Notes under the pieces: model-generated
Databases searched by the model: none
What the model saw: the letters and a program-made list of their open reading frames with translations, nothing else
What the model was told of the DNA's origin: nothing
Position numbers and translations under genes: made by a program
Shown here: piece after piece, positions 43,764 through 52,729 of the stretch
Position numbering within the stretch: position 1 is the first letter of the stretch
Layout: each line of letters starts with the position of its first letter
NCBI RefSeq assembly: GCF_002097715.1
Contig: NZ_CP020740.1
Span: 89,350-153,349, forward strand
Direction of reading: 5' to 3'
DNA length: 64,000 nt
Origin: Burkholderia ubonensis subsp. mesacidophila
GTDB taxonomy: Bacteria > Pseudomonadota > Gammaproteobacteria > Burkholderiales > Burkholderiaceae

Positions 43764-43791
43764 AATGCCGCTAATACGAATTAGCGGCATT
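43764..43791. repeat. dif-like palindrome B (11-6-11)
   Basis: Arms AATGCCGCTAA and TTAGCGGCATT are perfectly complementary and flank the spacer TACGAA, 28 bp in all. The arms are identical to those of site D and nearly identical to those of site C. The right flank (ATTGATCGCGCG, then CCGGCCGGAGCCGGG) resembles the right flank of site D. Confidence 0.8.
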
Positions 43792-43801
43792 GATCGCGCG
43801 C

Positions 43802-43824
43802 AAAAAAAACCGGCCGGAGCCGGG
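43802..43824 (-). terminator. Rho-independent terminator (minus strand)
   Basis: On the minus strand CCGGC-TCCG-GCCGG is followed by eight T residues. It lies beside site B and downstream of the operon in the opposite sense. It is likely to stop leftward transcription from the gene at 43833-44057. Confidence 0.6.
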
Positions 43825-43832
43825 TTTGGGCG

Positions 43833-44057
43833 TTACTGCGCAGTCTCGTCGCCATCCGGCTGTACCAGCGCCGGGGCGGTTAGCTTTACTATGCCGCCGC
43901 TAATCTGGATCTGCCCTGCCTCGACCAACGCGTCAAACGCCGCGATGAACTCCTGCTGCCGGCCCTGCAGATGGAAATGGAGCTGCAGCTTCGAGTAGGC
44001 GCCGTTGCCGCGCGCCCGCAAGAATTGGACGATTTCATCTTGCATCTCGGTGATCAT
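43833..44057 (-). CDS. Small winged-helix-like protein
   Basis: This 74-aa protein starts at ATG 44057 (MITEMQDEIVQFLRARGNGA). It shows a helix-helix-wing order: EIVQFLRARGNGAYSKLQL, HLQGRQQEFIAAFDALVEAGQIQISGGIVKL. That is a small wHTH pattern with the wing at QISGGIVKL. It probably binds DNA. It ends 9 bp before the terminator at 43802-43824. Confidence 0.65.
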   Translation of the reverse strand: MITEMQDEIVQFLRARGNGAYSKLQLHFHLQGRQQEFIAAFDALVEAGQIQISGGIVKLTAPALVQPDGDETAQ

Positions 44058-44230
44058 GCTTGTCTTCCTTCGTATTCGGCGTCCACGGTCGTCGTCCAGG
44101 CCGCGGGCGCGATAATTGAATGGTTCAGCGACGACGCGCTCCGCGAGCGAATAACCAGACAATTATACGTGCTCGTGGTGCGCTCGTCGCTGGTCGTGAG
44201 GGGTATTGGGGTTTCCTCGGAAACGGCCAA

Positions 44231-44497
44231 TCATGCCGGCGCCGGCGGGTGCGGCGCGGCGGCCGGTAGTTGATTGGTCCAGTCGTGTCCGTTGTGCATG
44301 AACAGCGGCACGTCGCCGGCGTCGAGCCGCGCCTGCATCCGATAGCCGTCGAACTCGATTTCGTATGCTCGGGCGCCGCTCGCCTGTGGGCGCTGCATCA
44401 GCACCGCGAGCGCCGGCTCGATGAACGCGGGCATCTCGCGGATGCTGTGTGGCGTCGGCCGCGCCCGACGCCGACGCTCGCCTGTCCAGCGCACCAT
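44231..44497 (-). pseudogene. ATP-dependent DNA ligase (LigD-type) fragment
   Basis: This 88-aa frame contains PAFIEPALAVLMQRP and YEIEFDGYRMQARLDAGDVPLF. They correspond to the start of the LigD adenylation domain, where the motif is K-x-D-G; the catalytic Lys is Glu here (EFDGYR instead of KFDGYR). The sequence ends at GHDWTNQLPAA. With the nucleophile lost and the rest of the ligase missing, it cannot ligate. It is either a relic or a small repurposed protein. Confidence 0.7.
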
Positions 44498-44662
44498 ATG
44501 TCTCCCCTCCCTACCGCCGAGCGAATCGCGATGGACGTGCCCGAACGTTCGGAAGGCCCGTGCGACCGAAGCCGGATACGCGTAGCCACAACTCCATACC
44601 CCTATGACACTCCGTATGATCGGCGCGGATAACTGCCACTCGCGACCGTTATAGCAACAGGA

Positions 44663-45175
44663 CTACAAGATGTGGTGCTCACCGGCTCGCAGAGAACGAC
44701 GCTTTTGCCGCCGCTCCAACGTGAGCGAAATTTCGAGGAGGTCATCAGCAAGCTGGCGCGACCGCTTTGCGAAATCAACGTGGCGCGCTAGGTCTTCTGA
44801 TGCAGAGTCCAATTGGGCATCGATGCGGCTCAGAAGAATCAAAATGGCTGTATCGGCGTGGGCGCGCGCGCGCTTTGCGTGGCACCGAGCCTTCCGTACA
44901 CGTGAGCCTATCCGCTCAATACGGGCGCGGACGCTCGGGAGGCGCGCCGTTTCCAGTGCCAAATACCGCATCTCCAACTTCTCCAACTCGGTAACGCAAG
45001 CTTCCGCGCGAGCGACGTCGGCGAGAGCCGACCGGACGGCTTCGCAGTCGATTGAAGCACTCGATAGTCGAGCGCGAACGGGCTTCCGATCTGGGCCGAG
45101 ACCAGTGGCAAGTATGATTGCGCGAAAGCGACCGAGTGCGGCGCGGATACGGGCGATCCCGGAACGTGGAGACAT
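44663..45175 (-). CDS. Hypothetical coiled-coil protein
   Basis: This 170-aa Arg/Ala-rich helical protein has long heptad-like stretches, ACVTELEKLEMRYLALETAR and DAQLDSASEDLARHVDFAKR. No enzyme motif is seen. The ATG is at 45175. It stands alone between the ligase relic and the H-NS-like gene. A structural or DNA-binding role is possible; no family is assigned. Confidence 0.55.
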   Translation of the reverse strand: MSPRSGIARIRAALGRFRAIILATGLGPDRKPVRARLSSASIDCEAVRSALADVARAEACVTELEKLEMRYLALETARLPSVRARIERIGSRVRKARCHAKRARAHADTAILILLSRIDAQLDSASEDLARHVDFAKRSRQLADDLLEISLTLERRQKRRSLRAGEHHIL

Positions 45176-45320
45176 GGCTGCGCGGGAGGTAGCGTGCGCC
45201 CGGCTTTCGCTCGCACGGCGGCAAATTCATACCGAACCTGCCGTTGGGATATGTTGAGCAGCGGCGCGGGCGTTTCACCTGAAGTTCGATCTAGTTGAAC
45301 GAAGCGAACGCTATAGTCCG

Positions 45321-45626
45321 CTATGGCATATTGTGGATCACGAACGTTTCGCGATCGCGGCCTGCAATCCACCGAGGTTCACGCCCGCGTCCGCTCCAGA
45401 CCGCACCCGAGACGGGATCGCGGTACTTTGCTATAGCCGGACTGCGACGCTTTACCCGACGCGACTTGGTTTGAATACCTGTAAACAGGTCCTCCGGCTT
45501 CAGATCGAACTCGGCGATCTTTTTCTGAATATCCATTACGGCGCTCTGTACTTCATTCTTGCGAGCGAGCTCCGCCTGAGCTTGAAGTGCTCGTACCTTG
45601 GCTTTCAGTTCTTGGTAGGTTGGCAT
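45321..45626 (-). CDS. H-NS family nucleoid protein
   Basis: This 101-aa protein has the oligomerising N-terminal coiled coil (TYQELKAKVRALQAQAELAR) and the C-terminal AT-hook-like motif YRDPVSGAVWSGRGREPRWI. The latter fits the (W/T)(S/T)GRGRxPxW signature of H-NS/MvaT-type silencers in Burkholderiales. I set the start at ATG 45626. Plasmid H-NS proteins silence AT-rich acquired DNA and lower the plasmid's cost. A second homologue is at 62010-62336. Confidence 0.9.
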   Translation of the reverse strand: MPTYQELKAKVRALQAQAELARKNEVQSAVMDIQKKIAEFDLKPEDLFTGIQTKSRRVKRRSPAIAKYRDPVSGAVWSGRGREPRWIAGRDRETFVIHNMP

Positions 45627-46289
45627 GCTGACCCTTCTGAATTGAACGATTCTTTGATTAGGTTTGACTGTGGCCATCGCATTTAAAAAAACGTCGGACT
45701 ACATATGATATTGAGTGCAATGACCACGTGGAATAAAAAGCGCGATCGAGAGGGGAGATCGCGAACCGCCTGCGCTGAGAGCTAGCGAGTCGCCGAACAC
45801 AGGCGGGGCCGGCGACCGAGGCTACGTGTCTTCGCCGGGATGAACTGGTGCGCCAAGAAAACAAGCACCGCGAAAGTGAGATCTGGATGGCCTTTTGTGG
45901 TCATGCAAACATGAGGCTCGCGTGCGCAAGATCCCGCCGGCGCAAGCGTGCCTGGCCTGCGGTCTGTCGTTCGACCGTCGCAGGGGACTACGATCGCCGC
46001 GGGCGAATCGGGCCGAAGCATAGACGGGTGCGCTCACGCAATGCGCTTCGGTCAGGCAATGTTGTCGTAATATACGGTCAGCCATGGTGGTCTCTCAATG
46101 TGTACGCCAAGGTCAGGCCGCAGGCGTTGTTCGCAGCATCGTCTGCGGCCGCTCCGTCTAGGAACCCGTCTTCGCCCCGCTCCCCCCACTGCACGACTTC
46201 CACAAAATGCAGCGAGGCGTCGTCACGATTGATCACCCCTCCGCAGGAATGGATCGTTTATCCGCGAGGTCAACGGGGTTCAGCGCCAT
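45627..46289. other. Region without a confident gene
   Basis: It holds one possible 52-aa minus-strand frame, complement(46078-46236), GTG start (INRDDASLHFVEVVQWGERG). This has natural composition and ends DDAANNACGLTLAYTLRDHH, perhaps a remnant. It overlaps a second short frame, MADRILRQHCLTEAH, starting at about 46085. No other frame is convincing. The AT-rich first 100 bp probably hold the H-NS promoter. Confidence 0.35.
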
Positions 46290-47321
46290 TCAAGCATTCC
46301 CCTTCAGCTTCAACCAGACCTTATTGCGCAGTTGAATCGCCGCGGGCGAGCACATCTTGTACGGCTTGAGCCGATCCTTGTACTGCTCGGGCGTTTTGAT
46401 CGCAGGGTTGTTCAGCAGCGCAGGGTCGATGTAGCGCTCCGACCCGACGATCTCGTTGCTGTACCGAATCGCGTTCGTTACCAGCGCGATGTTTTCAGGC
46501 CGCATCATCCAGTCGACGAACTTGTAGGCCGATTCGACGTTCCGCGCTTTTGCGGGGATAAGGAGGCTGTCCATGAACAACCGGACGCCCTCTTTCGGAT
46601 ACACGAATCGAATGGTCGTCAGACGATCCTGTGCGCGCGCCGCAGCGCCGTTCCAGACGTGCTGAACAGTGATTTGCCTGGTGGCGAGACGGTCGATCGT
46701 TCCGTCGTTGCTGTAGGTCTTCACGAAAGACTTCTGTTTCTGCAGGACGTCGAGCACGCGTTTCGCATCCTCGGGGCGCTCGGTGCATTCATCCTGTCCC
46801 AGATACCAGCTCGCGGCCATGTACAGCTCCTCCTCGACGTCCAGATCGCCGACCTGCCCGCGCAGCGCCTCGGCAGGCTCGAAGAAGGATTTCCAACTAT
46901 CGTCGAGCCGGCCGCCTGGCACACGCGCGCTGTCGTACGCAAACCCAGTCAGCACGACCGTAAAGGGCATCGCGTAGTCACGCTGAGGATCGAATGTCGG
47001 GTGGCGATATTCCGGCTTGATGTTGGCGATATTCGGCAACTTGCTCTTGTCGAGCTTGAGCAACAGGCCGGATTTCACCAGCACCGGGACATAGTAGTCA
47101 CCGGCCACCACGACGTCGTACCCTCCTCCTCCCGCCTGCAGTTTCTGGGTCAGCGCTGCGTCGCTCGCATAGGTGTCGAGTGTCGTCTCGATGCCGGTAT
47201 CCGCCTGGAACTTCTTGAGCAAGTTCACAGGCAGGATGCCCGGCCAGCTTCCGATATGCAGCTCGGCGGCCTGGGTTGTGACAGCGGCAAGAAGCAACAT
47301 CGCCCCGATTGCTTTTTTCAT
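46290..47321 (-). CDS. Polyamine-type ABC transporter substrate-binding protein
   Basis: This 343-aa PotD/PotF-like periplasmic binding protein has a signal peptide (MKKAIGAMLLLAAVTTQA) followed by AELHIGSWPGILPVNLLKKF. Typical motifs are YDVVVAGDYYVPVLVKSGLL, DYAMPFTVVLTGFAYD and PENIALVTNAIRYSNEIVG. It would capture spermidine, putrescine or a related cation in the periplasm. Its ATG overlaps the stop of the permease gene (47321-47318). Substrate specificity is not predictable from what I see. Confidence 0.88.
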   Translation of the reverse strand: MKKAIGAMLLLAAVTTQAAELHIGSWPGILPVNLLKKFQADTGIETTLDTYASDAALTQKLQAGGGGYDVVVAGDYYVPVLVKSGLLLKLDKSKLPNIANIKPEYRHPTFDPQRDYAMPFTVVLTGFAYDSARVPGGRLDDSWKSFFEPAEALRGQVGDLDVEEELYMAASWYLGQDECTERPEDAKRVLDVLQKQKSFVKTYSNDGTIDRLATRQITVQHVWNGAAARAQDRLTTIRFVYPKEGVRLFMDSLLIPAKARNVESAYKFVDWMMRPENIALVTNAIRYSNEIVGSERYIDPALLNNPAIKTPEQYKDRLKPYKMCSPAAIQLRNKVWLKLKGNA

Positions 47322-48169
47322 AGCGTTCCTATTGCTTGGAGATTCGATTGACCTACGTCGTCCAGCCTGTCCGCGGACCGCCCTTTACCTCGAGCACCGA
47401 GGATCCACACGGCGATCAGTTGCACCGACGAAAGGCCGATGACGACGGTTGAAACAGCACTGACTTTTGGTGTGATGCCGATCTTCATCGCACTGAAGAT
47501 GTACATCGGCAATGTGGTCATGCCGGCGCCAGCGAGAAAGTAACTGGTGACGTAGTCATTCATCGACGCGACGAACGACAGCAGTGCTCCCGCGACAATG
47601 CCTGGTAGCGCTAACGGCATGGTGATTTGTCGAAACGCCGCCCAAGGTGTGGCTGACAGGTCCGCAGCGGCCTCGAGCAACGTGCGATCGATTCTCTTGA
47701 GTCTGGCTTTGATCGGCAGGTAAGCAAGCGGCACACTGAAGACCACATGCGCGAACAGTACGACGCCAAATCCAAGGTCGGTCTTGAACATCGAGAACAA
47801 CATCATGGTGGCGATCGCCAGCACGATTTCGGGTATTGCCAGCGGAAGCGCGATGAGAAGTCCCGCCGGGTCGAAACCGTGCTGCGCACTTCTCGACCAC
47901 CATGCAACCGCCGCGCTCGTCGCCAGTGCGGTGGACAGCACCATCGACATCATCGCCAGACTGAGTGAGTTCTTCGCGGCCCGGACCAGCGTCGGATCCG
48001 ACCAAGCCTCCACATAGCCCCGGACACCGAACCCGTCCCAGATGAGTGCGGACGGGCCGACGTTGAAGCTCATCCATATCACGATCAGCATCGGCAAATA
48101 GAGGAACAACAGCACTGCGATCGCGATTGCCGCAGTCAACGGAAACCGGCGCAGCTCAGGCGAACTCAT
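47318..48169 (-). CDS. Polyamine-type ABC transporter permease (PotC/PotI-like)
   Basis: This 283-aa permease has about six transmembrane helices. The cytoplasmic EAA loop LLEAAADLSATPWAAFRQITMPLALPG contacts the ATPase. The start is ATG 48169 (MSSPELRRFPLTAAIA); this overlaps the end of the other permease. It pairs with the 48156-49076 protein to form the channel. Confidence 0.88.
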   Translation of the reverse strand: MSSPELRRFPLTAAIAIAVLLFLYLPMLIVIWMSFNVGPSALIWDGFGVRGYVEAWSDPTLVRAAKNSLSLAMMSMVLSTALATSAAVAWWSRSAQHGFDPAGLLIALPLAIPEIVLAIATMMLFSMFKTDLGFGVVLFAHVVFSVPLAYLPIKARLKRIDRTLLEAAADLSATPWAAFRQITMPLALPGIVAGALLSFVASMNDYVTSYFLAGAGMTTLPMYIFSAMKIGITPKVSAVSTVVIGLSSVQLIAVWILGARGKGRSADRLDDVGQSNLQAIGTL

Positions 48170-49076
48170 GACGACGTTCCTGTCGTTGAAGAAGGGAACC
48201 CAGTCGAGACACGAGCATGGCCAGGAGCACGATGGCAAGCAAGGCGAACGACATGGCGGCGCCCAAAGGCCAATCCCGGCCGCCGGCGAACTGGAAATCG
48301 ATCAAGTTGCCGATCATGAACGCGTGGTTGCCACCGAGCAGCCCGGGGATCGTATAGGACCCCAGTGCGGGAACGAAGACGAGCCCCACGCCCGCCATGA
48401 TGCCCGGACGGCAGCAGGGTACGACGACATGGATAAGTGCGGCCGGCTTGTGTGCCCCGAGATCGTAGGCCGCTTCGACCAACCGCCAGTCGAGATCATC
48501 GAGCGCCGCGAAGATCGGCAGGACCATGAACGGCGTGAACGCGTAGACGAGGCCGACCACCGTTGCGAGATCGGTGTAGAGCAAGCCGAGCGGGCCTTGC
48601 ATGAAGCCTCCTCTGATCAATAACTGGTTCAGCAAGCCGTCGTCGGCAATGACGATGATCCATCCGTACATCTGGACAACAACGCAGGTCCAGAACGGAA
48701 TCGTAATCAGGATTAACAACGCAGCCTTCGCTTTCCGCCGGCGCGTCGCCATGAACAGCGCCGTCGGGAATCCGATTGCCAGACAACCCGCGGTGGTCAG
48801 CAGGGCCATGGTCACCGACCGGGCGAAAATGGCGAGATAGCCCTGCTGAAGAACACGCGATCCATCCCAGTCCCAATCGAAAACAACCCGCTCGTACGCC
48901 CGAGCAGTGAAGTGACCCCACGCGACGCCGCCAAAGTCGAGCGGCATGCTGAGCGAGACCACGGCCAGGATGATCATGGGAATGACCACGCCTGCGATCA
49001 TGACGAGCACCGTCGGGTCGCTCATCGTCCGCCACGATTTCAACAGGCTGAGTATGGGGATTTGGCGCACTGCCAA
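48156..49076 (-). CDS. Polyamine-type ABC transporter permease (PotB/PotH-like), first gene of the operon
   Basis: This 306-aa permease has about six transmembrane helices and the EAA loop LVEAAYDLGAHKPAALIHVVVPCCRPG. It begins MAVRQIPILSLLKSWRTMSD. The order permease-permease-binding protein is clear, but no ATP-binding subunit gene (PotA/PotG) is present before or after, so the transporter must borrow one encoded elsewhere or be incomplete. Confidence 0.88.
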   Translation of the reverse strand: MAVRQIPILSLLKSWRTMSDPTVLVMIAGVVIPMIILAVVSLSMPLDFGGVAWGHFTARAYERVVFDWDWDGSRVLQQGYLAIFARSVTMALLTTAGCLAIGFPTALFMATRRRKAKAALLILITIPFWTCVVVQMYGWIIVIADDGLLNQLLIRGGFMQGPLGLLYTDLATVVGLVYAFTPFMVLPIFAALDDLDWRLVEAAYDLGAHKPAALIHVVVPCCRPGIMAGVGLVFVPALGSYTIPGLLGGNHAFMIGNLIDFQFAGGRDWPLGAAMSFALLAIVLLAMLVSRLGSLLQRQERRHEFA

Positions 49077-49535
49077 TTACCTCAAATCGGTCAATTCGGT
49101 TGGCAAGAAGCGTACCAAATCGCCCGATTCATTTATAGTCGGCGCACGTGCCGTTCGCGCCAATGTGTTATCCCTGAGCGCCAATGCCATTATAAGTTTG
49201 GCTGTCGACATTTTTTATGAAACTATTGCGAATATAGAAATTATTGTGCTCTGGTCTTATTTGGATTGGTGTGGGTGCATTTTAACGTCGGCCAATCGTC
49301 AAGTTGCACTAACCGGTCGCGGGTATTGAGCCGCATTCCGGCGCCCGGCTGGCGACCCTTATGACGGTAAGCGGCTTCGCCAGTCGGTAGTCTGACCCGC
49401 GGTGCGCGACTGCACACCTGGACAACTATCCGGCTCCCGCGTCATGATCGTTGGTGAATTTGCAAAAATCGTGAGATAGTTGCCTAAGTCGCACCACGTA
49501 TATTTCGTATAATGAAATGAGAGACTATAACGAAT
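49077..49535. promoter_or_regulatory. Divergent promoter region of the transporter operon and the GNAT gene
   Basis: This 459-bp AT-rich region is without a gene. For the rightward gene, a TATAAT at 49508-49513 lies 22 bp before the ATG; its -35 is poor. Leftward, AT-rich TATAAT-like elements occur around 49135-49195. The low GC compared with its surroundings marks it as a typical H-NS target. Confidence 0.45.
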
Positions 49536-49988
49536 ATGGCCATTGCTGAGAAGCTAGAATACCGCCGGATGACTGAACGCGACATCGGCGCTTTTTATGA
49601 CGTGCGATTCTCCGTGAGCGAGAATAGAATCCACCCCCACCAAGTTCACCTCCTCAACCGCAACCTCTTGATCGAGAAAATCAGACAGGGAGGCGGCTGG
49701 ATTTGTGAATGCCGTGATGAGGTGGTTGGGATTTGTCTGCCGGTCATCACCGAAAAGCCGTTCATCACCGCTTTGTTTGTGAGGCCGTCGTTCCATGGTG
49801 CCGGCATCAGCCGCGAGCTGCTCGGCCGTGCGCTGACATGGTTGAAGGAAAAAGGCGTCGCGCAAGTCACGCTCGTGACCGACCCGGGCTCGCGAGCCGA
49901 TGGCTTTTACCAGCGTCTAGGGTGGAAGCGCGGCGAGCTGGACGAGTATGGATGCCAGGTCGTGTTTACGAAGTCGCTAGGGAATTAG
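49536..49988 (+). CDS. GNAT family N-acetyltransferase
   Basis: This 150-aa GNAT enzyme begins LEYRRMTERDIGAFYDVRFS. The acetyl-CoA-binding stretch is ITALFVRPSFHGAGISRELLG (motif A; the usual R/Q-x-x-G-x-G/A is present as FHGAGIS), and DGFYQRLGWKRGELDEYG is motif B. Substrate unknown. It is 16 bp upstream of the AraC gene, so the two are probably co-transcribed and diverge from the polyamine-type transporter. Acetylation of a polyamine or amine would fit the context but is inference. Confidence 0.88.
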   Translation: MAIAEKLEYRRMTERDIGAFYDVRFSVSENRIHPHQVHLLNRNLLIEKIRQGGGWICECRDEVVGICLPVITEKPFITALFVRPSFHGAGISRELLGRALTWLKEKGVAQVTLVTDPGSRADGFYQRLGWKRGELDEYGCQVVFTKSLGN

Positions 49989-50004
49989 ATATCCAAGGAG
50001 TCGA

Positions 50005-51024
50005 ATGAAGCCGGTAGCCGACGTGAGTCACCGCACTGCAGCGCAACGTCCAGCGCCGCTTCATACCATCTTCATCACGCTCGACTTCATGAAGCGTATG
50101 GGGGTTCCCGTCGACGTCCTGCTGAGAGGCACGGGCATCTCGGCCTCGGACGTCGAGCGACCAAACGCAATGGTGACGCACGCGCAGGAAATGGTGCTGT
50201 TTGCGAATGCGCTCGAGGCGACCGGCAACACCGCGATCGGGCTTCATATCGGAAACGCGATCCCGGTGACTTCGTACGGCCTGCGAGCCCACGCAATGCT
50301 GGTAAGCCCGACGTTGGGTGACGCGCTGCGCCTTGGCTTCGAGCATCCATTGCTTGGGATCAGCTATTTCAGGATGAGGATAACGACCAAGGGCGATGTG
50401 GTCAGAATTACGGTCGGTGGCTATACCTATCGCGCGGACCTCCTTGTACTGAATACCGACATGGTTTTCACCGCCATTCGTCGAGAAATGCACGATTTGA
50501 TCGGAAGGTATCCGGAATTTATGAAGATTGGGTTTGCTTATCCGGAGCCACCGCATGCGGAATCTTACGGGGCATATTTTGACTGCCCAATCGAATTCAA
50601 TTCGAGCGAAAGCTTTCTTGAGTTCGATCGATCAATACTTGAAATCGGGCTTCCACTGGCACACCCGATAGAATTCGAATTGGCAAAGAAGGCGTGCTCG
50701 AAACGCGAATTCGAGCTGGCGCACTGGGTCCCCTCTGACCTCATCGGGCGACTACTTGGCCTGATGTATGAAAACCCCGCCTGTCAAGACGTCGCCGAAT
50801 TCTCTAGAGAGCTTGGGATTTCACTGCGCAGCTTGCAGCGAAAGCTTCAAGAAATGGGAACATCGTTCAGCGCTATGCACAACATTGTTCGTCAAGATCT
50901 GACATCGCAATATCTCGCCGAAAAGGAATATTCGATCAAAGAGATCGCAGCGCGATTGGGGTACAAAAATACTTCTGCATTCAGCCGGGCGATGAAGCGA
51001 TGGTCAAAAGTCGTGGCTGAGTAA
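50005..51024 (+). CDS. AraC-family transcriptional regulator, C-terminus shortened
   Basis: This 339-aa regulator has an arabinose-binding-type N-terminal domain (about 20-200) and a C-terminal double HTH: DVAEFSRELGISLRSLQRKL and IKEIAARLGYKNTSAFSRAMKRW. AAGGAG precedes the ATG. Normal AraC proteins continue after SRAFKRW with TGxSPxxYR; here the text becomes SKVVAE and stops, next to an integrase relic, so about 10 residues were replaced. It probably controls the transporter operon divergent from it. Confidence 0.85.
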   Translation: MKPVADVSHRTAAQRPAPLHTIFITLDFMKRMGVPVDVLLRGTGISASDVERPNAMVTHAQEMVLFANALEATGNTAIGLHIGNAIPVTSYGLRAHAMLVSPTLGDALRLGFEHPLLGISYFRMRITTKGDVVRITVGGYTYRADLLVLNTDMVFTAIRREMHDLIGRYPEFMKIGFAYPEPPHAESYGAYFDCPIEFNSSESFLEFDRSILEIGLPLAHPIEFELAKKACSKREFELAHWVPSDLIGRLLGLMYENPACQDVAEFSRELGISLRSLQRKLQEMGTSFSAMHNIVRQDLTSQYLAEKEYSIKEIAARLGYKNTSAFSRAMKRWSKVVAE

Positions 51025-51406
51025 TCGCTGCATAGAGTGAGCATGGATATACGAGCATTGCCCCGCTTGCTCCGCCAACAACGACCTGCTCAAACCTTTG
51101 CGCGGACACGGTCGGCATGCGCTGCTCGCGACGTTCCACCATCGATGCCTGCACGTTTGCGAGGATGACCACTGACTGTCCTGCAGCACGCGCGACCAGG
51201 TCGCCGCGCATCGTGCGCTGCAGGTGCTCCCCCTCGAGCGGCTCGGTGTTGTCAGCGTCGAGGTAAAGCTGCGCGATTGTCGCGGTCGGCAGGCCTTTCA
51301 CACGCGCGCGCAGCACGGTGAACTCCGTGCGGGTATAGGTGCTGGGCCGGCCCCCGCGAAAACCGGACACGGGGTAACGCTTAAATTATGAGGTAGTCTT
51401 CTGCCT

Positions 51407-51802
51407 ATGTTTAAGCCTAACCACAACGTAGAACCTGTCGAAGTTCTGACCCAGCCGGAGCAGCGCCGCCGTCGGTCTGTCGAGGAGAAGCTCGCGATCG
51501 TGCGCGAGACCTTCGAGCCAGGCGCCACTGTATCGGGGGTTGCCCGTCGCCATCAGGTGAATGCCAACCAGGTCTTCGCCTGGCGCAAGCTCTATCAGGA
51601 TGGAAGCCTGTCGGCGGTCAGTGCCGGCGAACAGGTGGTTCCGGCATCGGACCTGGCCGAAGCGATGAAGCAGATTCGCGAACTCCAGCGGCTGCTGGGC
51701 AAGAAAACGATGGAAGTGGAAATTCTCCGCGAAGCAGTGGAGTACGGTCGAGCAAAAAAATTGATTGCGCGCTCACCATTGCTGCCGGGGGACGACCGTT
51801 GA
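51407..51802 (+). CDS. IS3-family transposase OrfA (IS2 group)
   Basis: This 131-aa protein has an N-terminal HTH ([39 protein letters not shown]) and a leucine-zipper-like region ([25 protein letters not shown]) that drives OrfAB dimers. It ends overlapping orfB (TTGA at 51799-51802). A -1 frameshift would be expected to produce the OrfAB transposase. Confidence 0.93.
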   Translation: MFKPNHNVEPVEVLTQPEQRRRRSVEEKLAIVRETFEPGATVSGVARRHQVNANQVFAWRKLYQDGSLSAVSAGEQVVPASDLAEAMKQIRELQRLLGKKTMEVEILREAVEYGRAKKLIARSPLLPGDDR

Positions 51803-52641
51803 AGACGGTCTGTAACGTCCTGGGTGTGTCGCGCTCGAATCTCACGGTCAAATCGAAGCGCCCCGCTGAATGGGTCGACCGGCGCAAGACGCCCGTTCTG
51901 GATGACATGCCGCTCGTCGCCGAACTTCAAGAGCTGGTTGCCGACCTGCCCACGTACGGCTACCGGCGTGCATGGGCGCTGCTGAGGCGAAGCCGGGACG
52001 CGCTGGGCCAACCTCGCGTCAATGCAAAGCGGGTGTATCGCGTCATGCGTCGCCACGGCCTCCTCCTCGAACGCCGACCTCGTCATGCCCCGTCTACGCG
52101 TCGGCACGATGGCAAGGTCGCGGTGGACCGAAGCAACGTGCGCTGGTGCTCGGACGGTTTCGAATTCCGCTGCGACGACGGTGCCCCCTTGCGCGTCGTC
52201 TTCGCACTGGACTGCTGCGACCGGGAAGCCATGAGCTGGGCGGCGACCACGGGCGGCTACACCGGCGACATGGTGCGCGACGTGATGCTTCAGGCGGTCG
52301 AAAACCGTTTTGCCGGTGCTTTGAAGGCTGACAGCGAAATCGAGTGGTTGAGCGACAACGGTTCCTGCTACATTGCCGGCGAGACGCTGACGTTCTCGCG
52401 GGAAATCGGCCTGAAGCCGGTTACGACACCCGTCAGAAGTCCGCAAAGCAACGGGATGGCCGAGAGCTTCGTCAAAACGATGAAGCGTGATTACGTGTCG
52501 TGGATGCCCAAGCCCGACGCCCGAACGGCGCTGCAGAACCTGGCCATTGCATTCGACCACTACAACGAGTCGCATCCGCACAGCGCCTTGAAATACCGCT
52601 CGCCACGCGAGTTTCGCCAGCAAGCAAATTCTCCAACCTAA
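51799..52641 (+). CDS. IS3-family transposase OrfB (IS2 group), DDE domain
   Basis: This 280-aa protein carries the rve/DDE catalytic core: [20 protein letters not shown] (first Asp), [15 protein letters not shown] (second Asp in the SDNG motif), and [16 protein letters not shown] (Glu). An N-terminal segment has the HTH_21-like [12 protein letters not shown]. It opens at TTG 51799; the true product is probably the frameshifted OrfAB. All catalytic residues are present. Confidence 0.93.
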   Translation: MKTVCNVLGVSRSNLTVKSKRPAEWVDRRKTPVLDDMPLVAELQELVADLPTYGYRRAWALLRRSRDALGQPRVNAKRVYRVMRRHGLLLERRPRHAPSTRRHDGKVAVDRSNVRWCSDGFEFRCDDGAPLRVVFALDCCDREAMSWAATTGGYTGDMVRDVMLQAVENRFAGALKADSEIEWLSDNGSCYIAGETLTFSREIGLKPVTTPVRSPQSNGMAESFVKTMKRDYVSWMPKPDARTALQNLAIAFDHYNESHPHSALKYRSPREFRQQANSPT

Positions 52642-52729
52642 GCGCGACCGCGTGTCCGGTCATGCAGGGGCAAGTCCAGGTGCGCAGCGGGGGGAGTGTC
52701 AGCTGCTGGGGTCGGTTGGCCATCGTCGG

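Larger units (their letters stand above)
51343..52678 (+). mobile_element. IS3-family (IS2 group) insertion sequence, 1,336 bp
   Basis: The ends begin TGGGCC...ACCGGACACG (left) and TGGACTTG...ACCGGACACG (right, read inward), unequal by one base as in IS2. A perfect 5-bp target duplication GGTGC is present at 51338-51342 and 52679-52683. Two overlapping transposase frames fill the element. It interrupts an integrase relic. Confidence 0.93.
51055..52723 (-). pseudogene. Tyrosine recombinase N-terminal relic, split by the IS3-family element
   Basis: From ATG 52723 the text is MANRPQQLTLPPLRT, cut at 52679 by the insertion sequence. It resumes at 51342 as YTRTEFTVLRARVKGLPTAT and continues DADNTEPLEGEHLQRTMRGD to about 51055. 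Joining across one GGTGC copy restores the frame (LPPLR-T-YTRTEF). The C-terminal 80 percent is missing. It matches the relic at 40830-42052 closely. Confidence 0.88.

Noticed and set aside
45848..46369. 173-aa rightward frame
   Set aside because: No ribosome-binding site, poor composition, and it overlaps the end of the transporter binding-protein gene.
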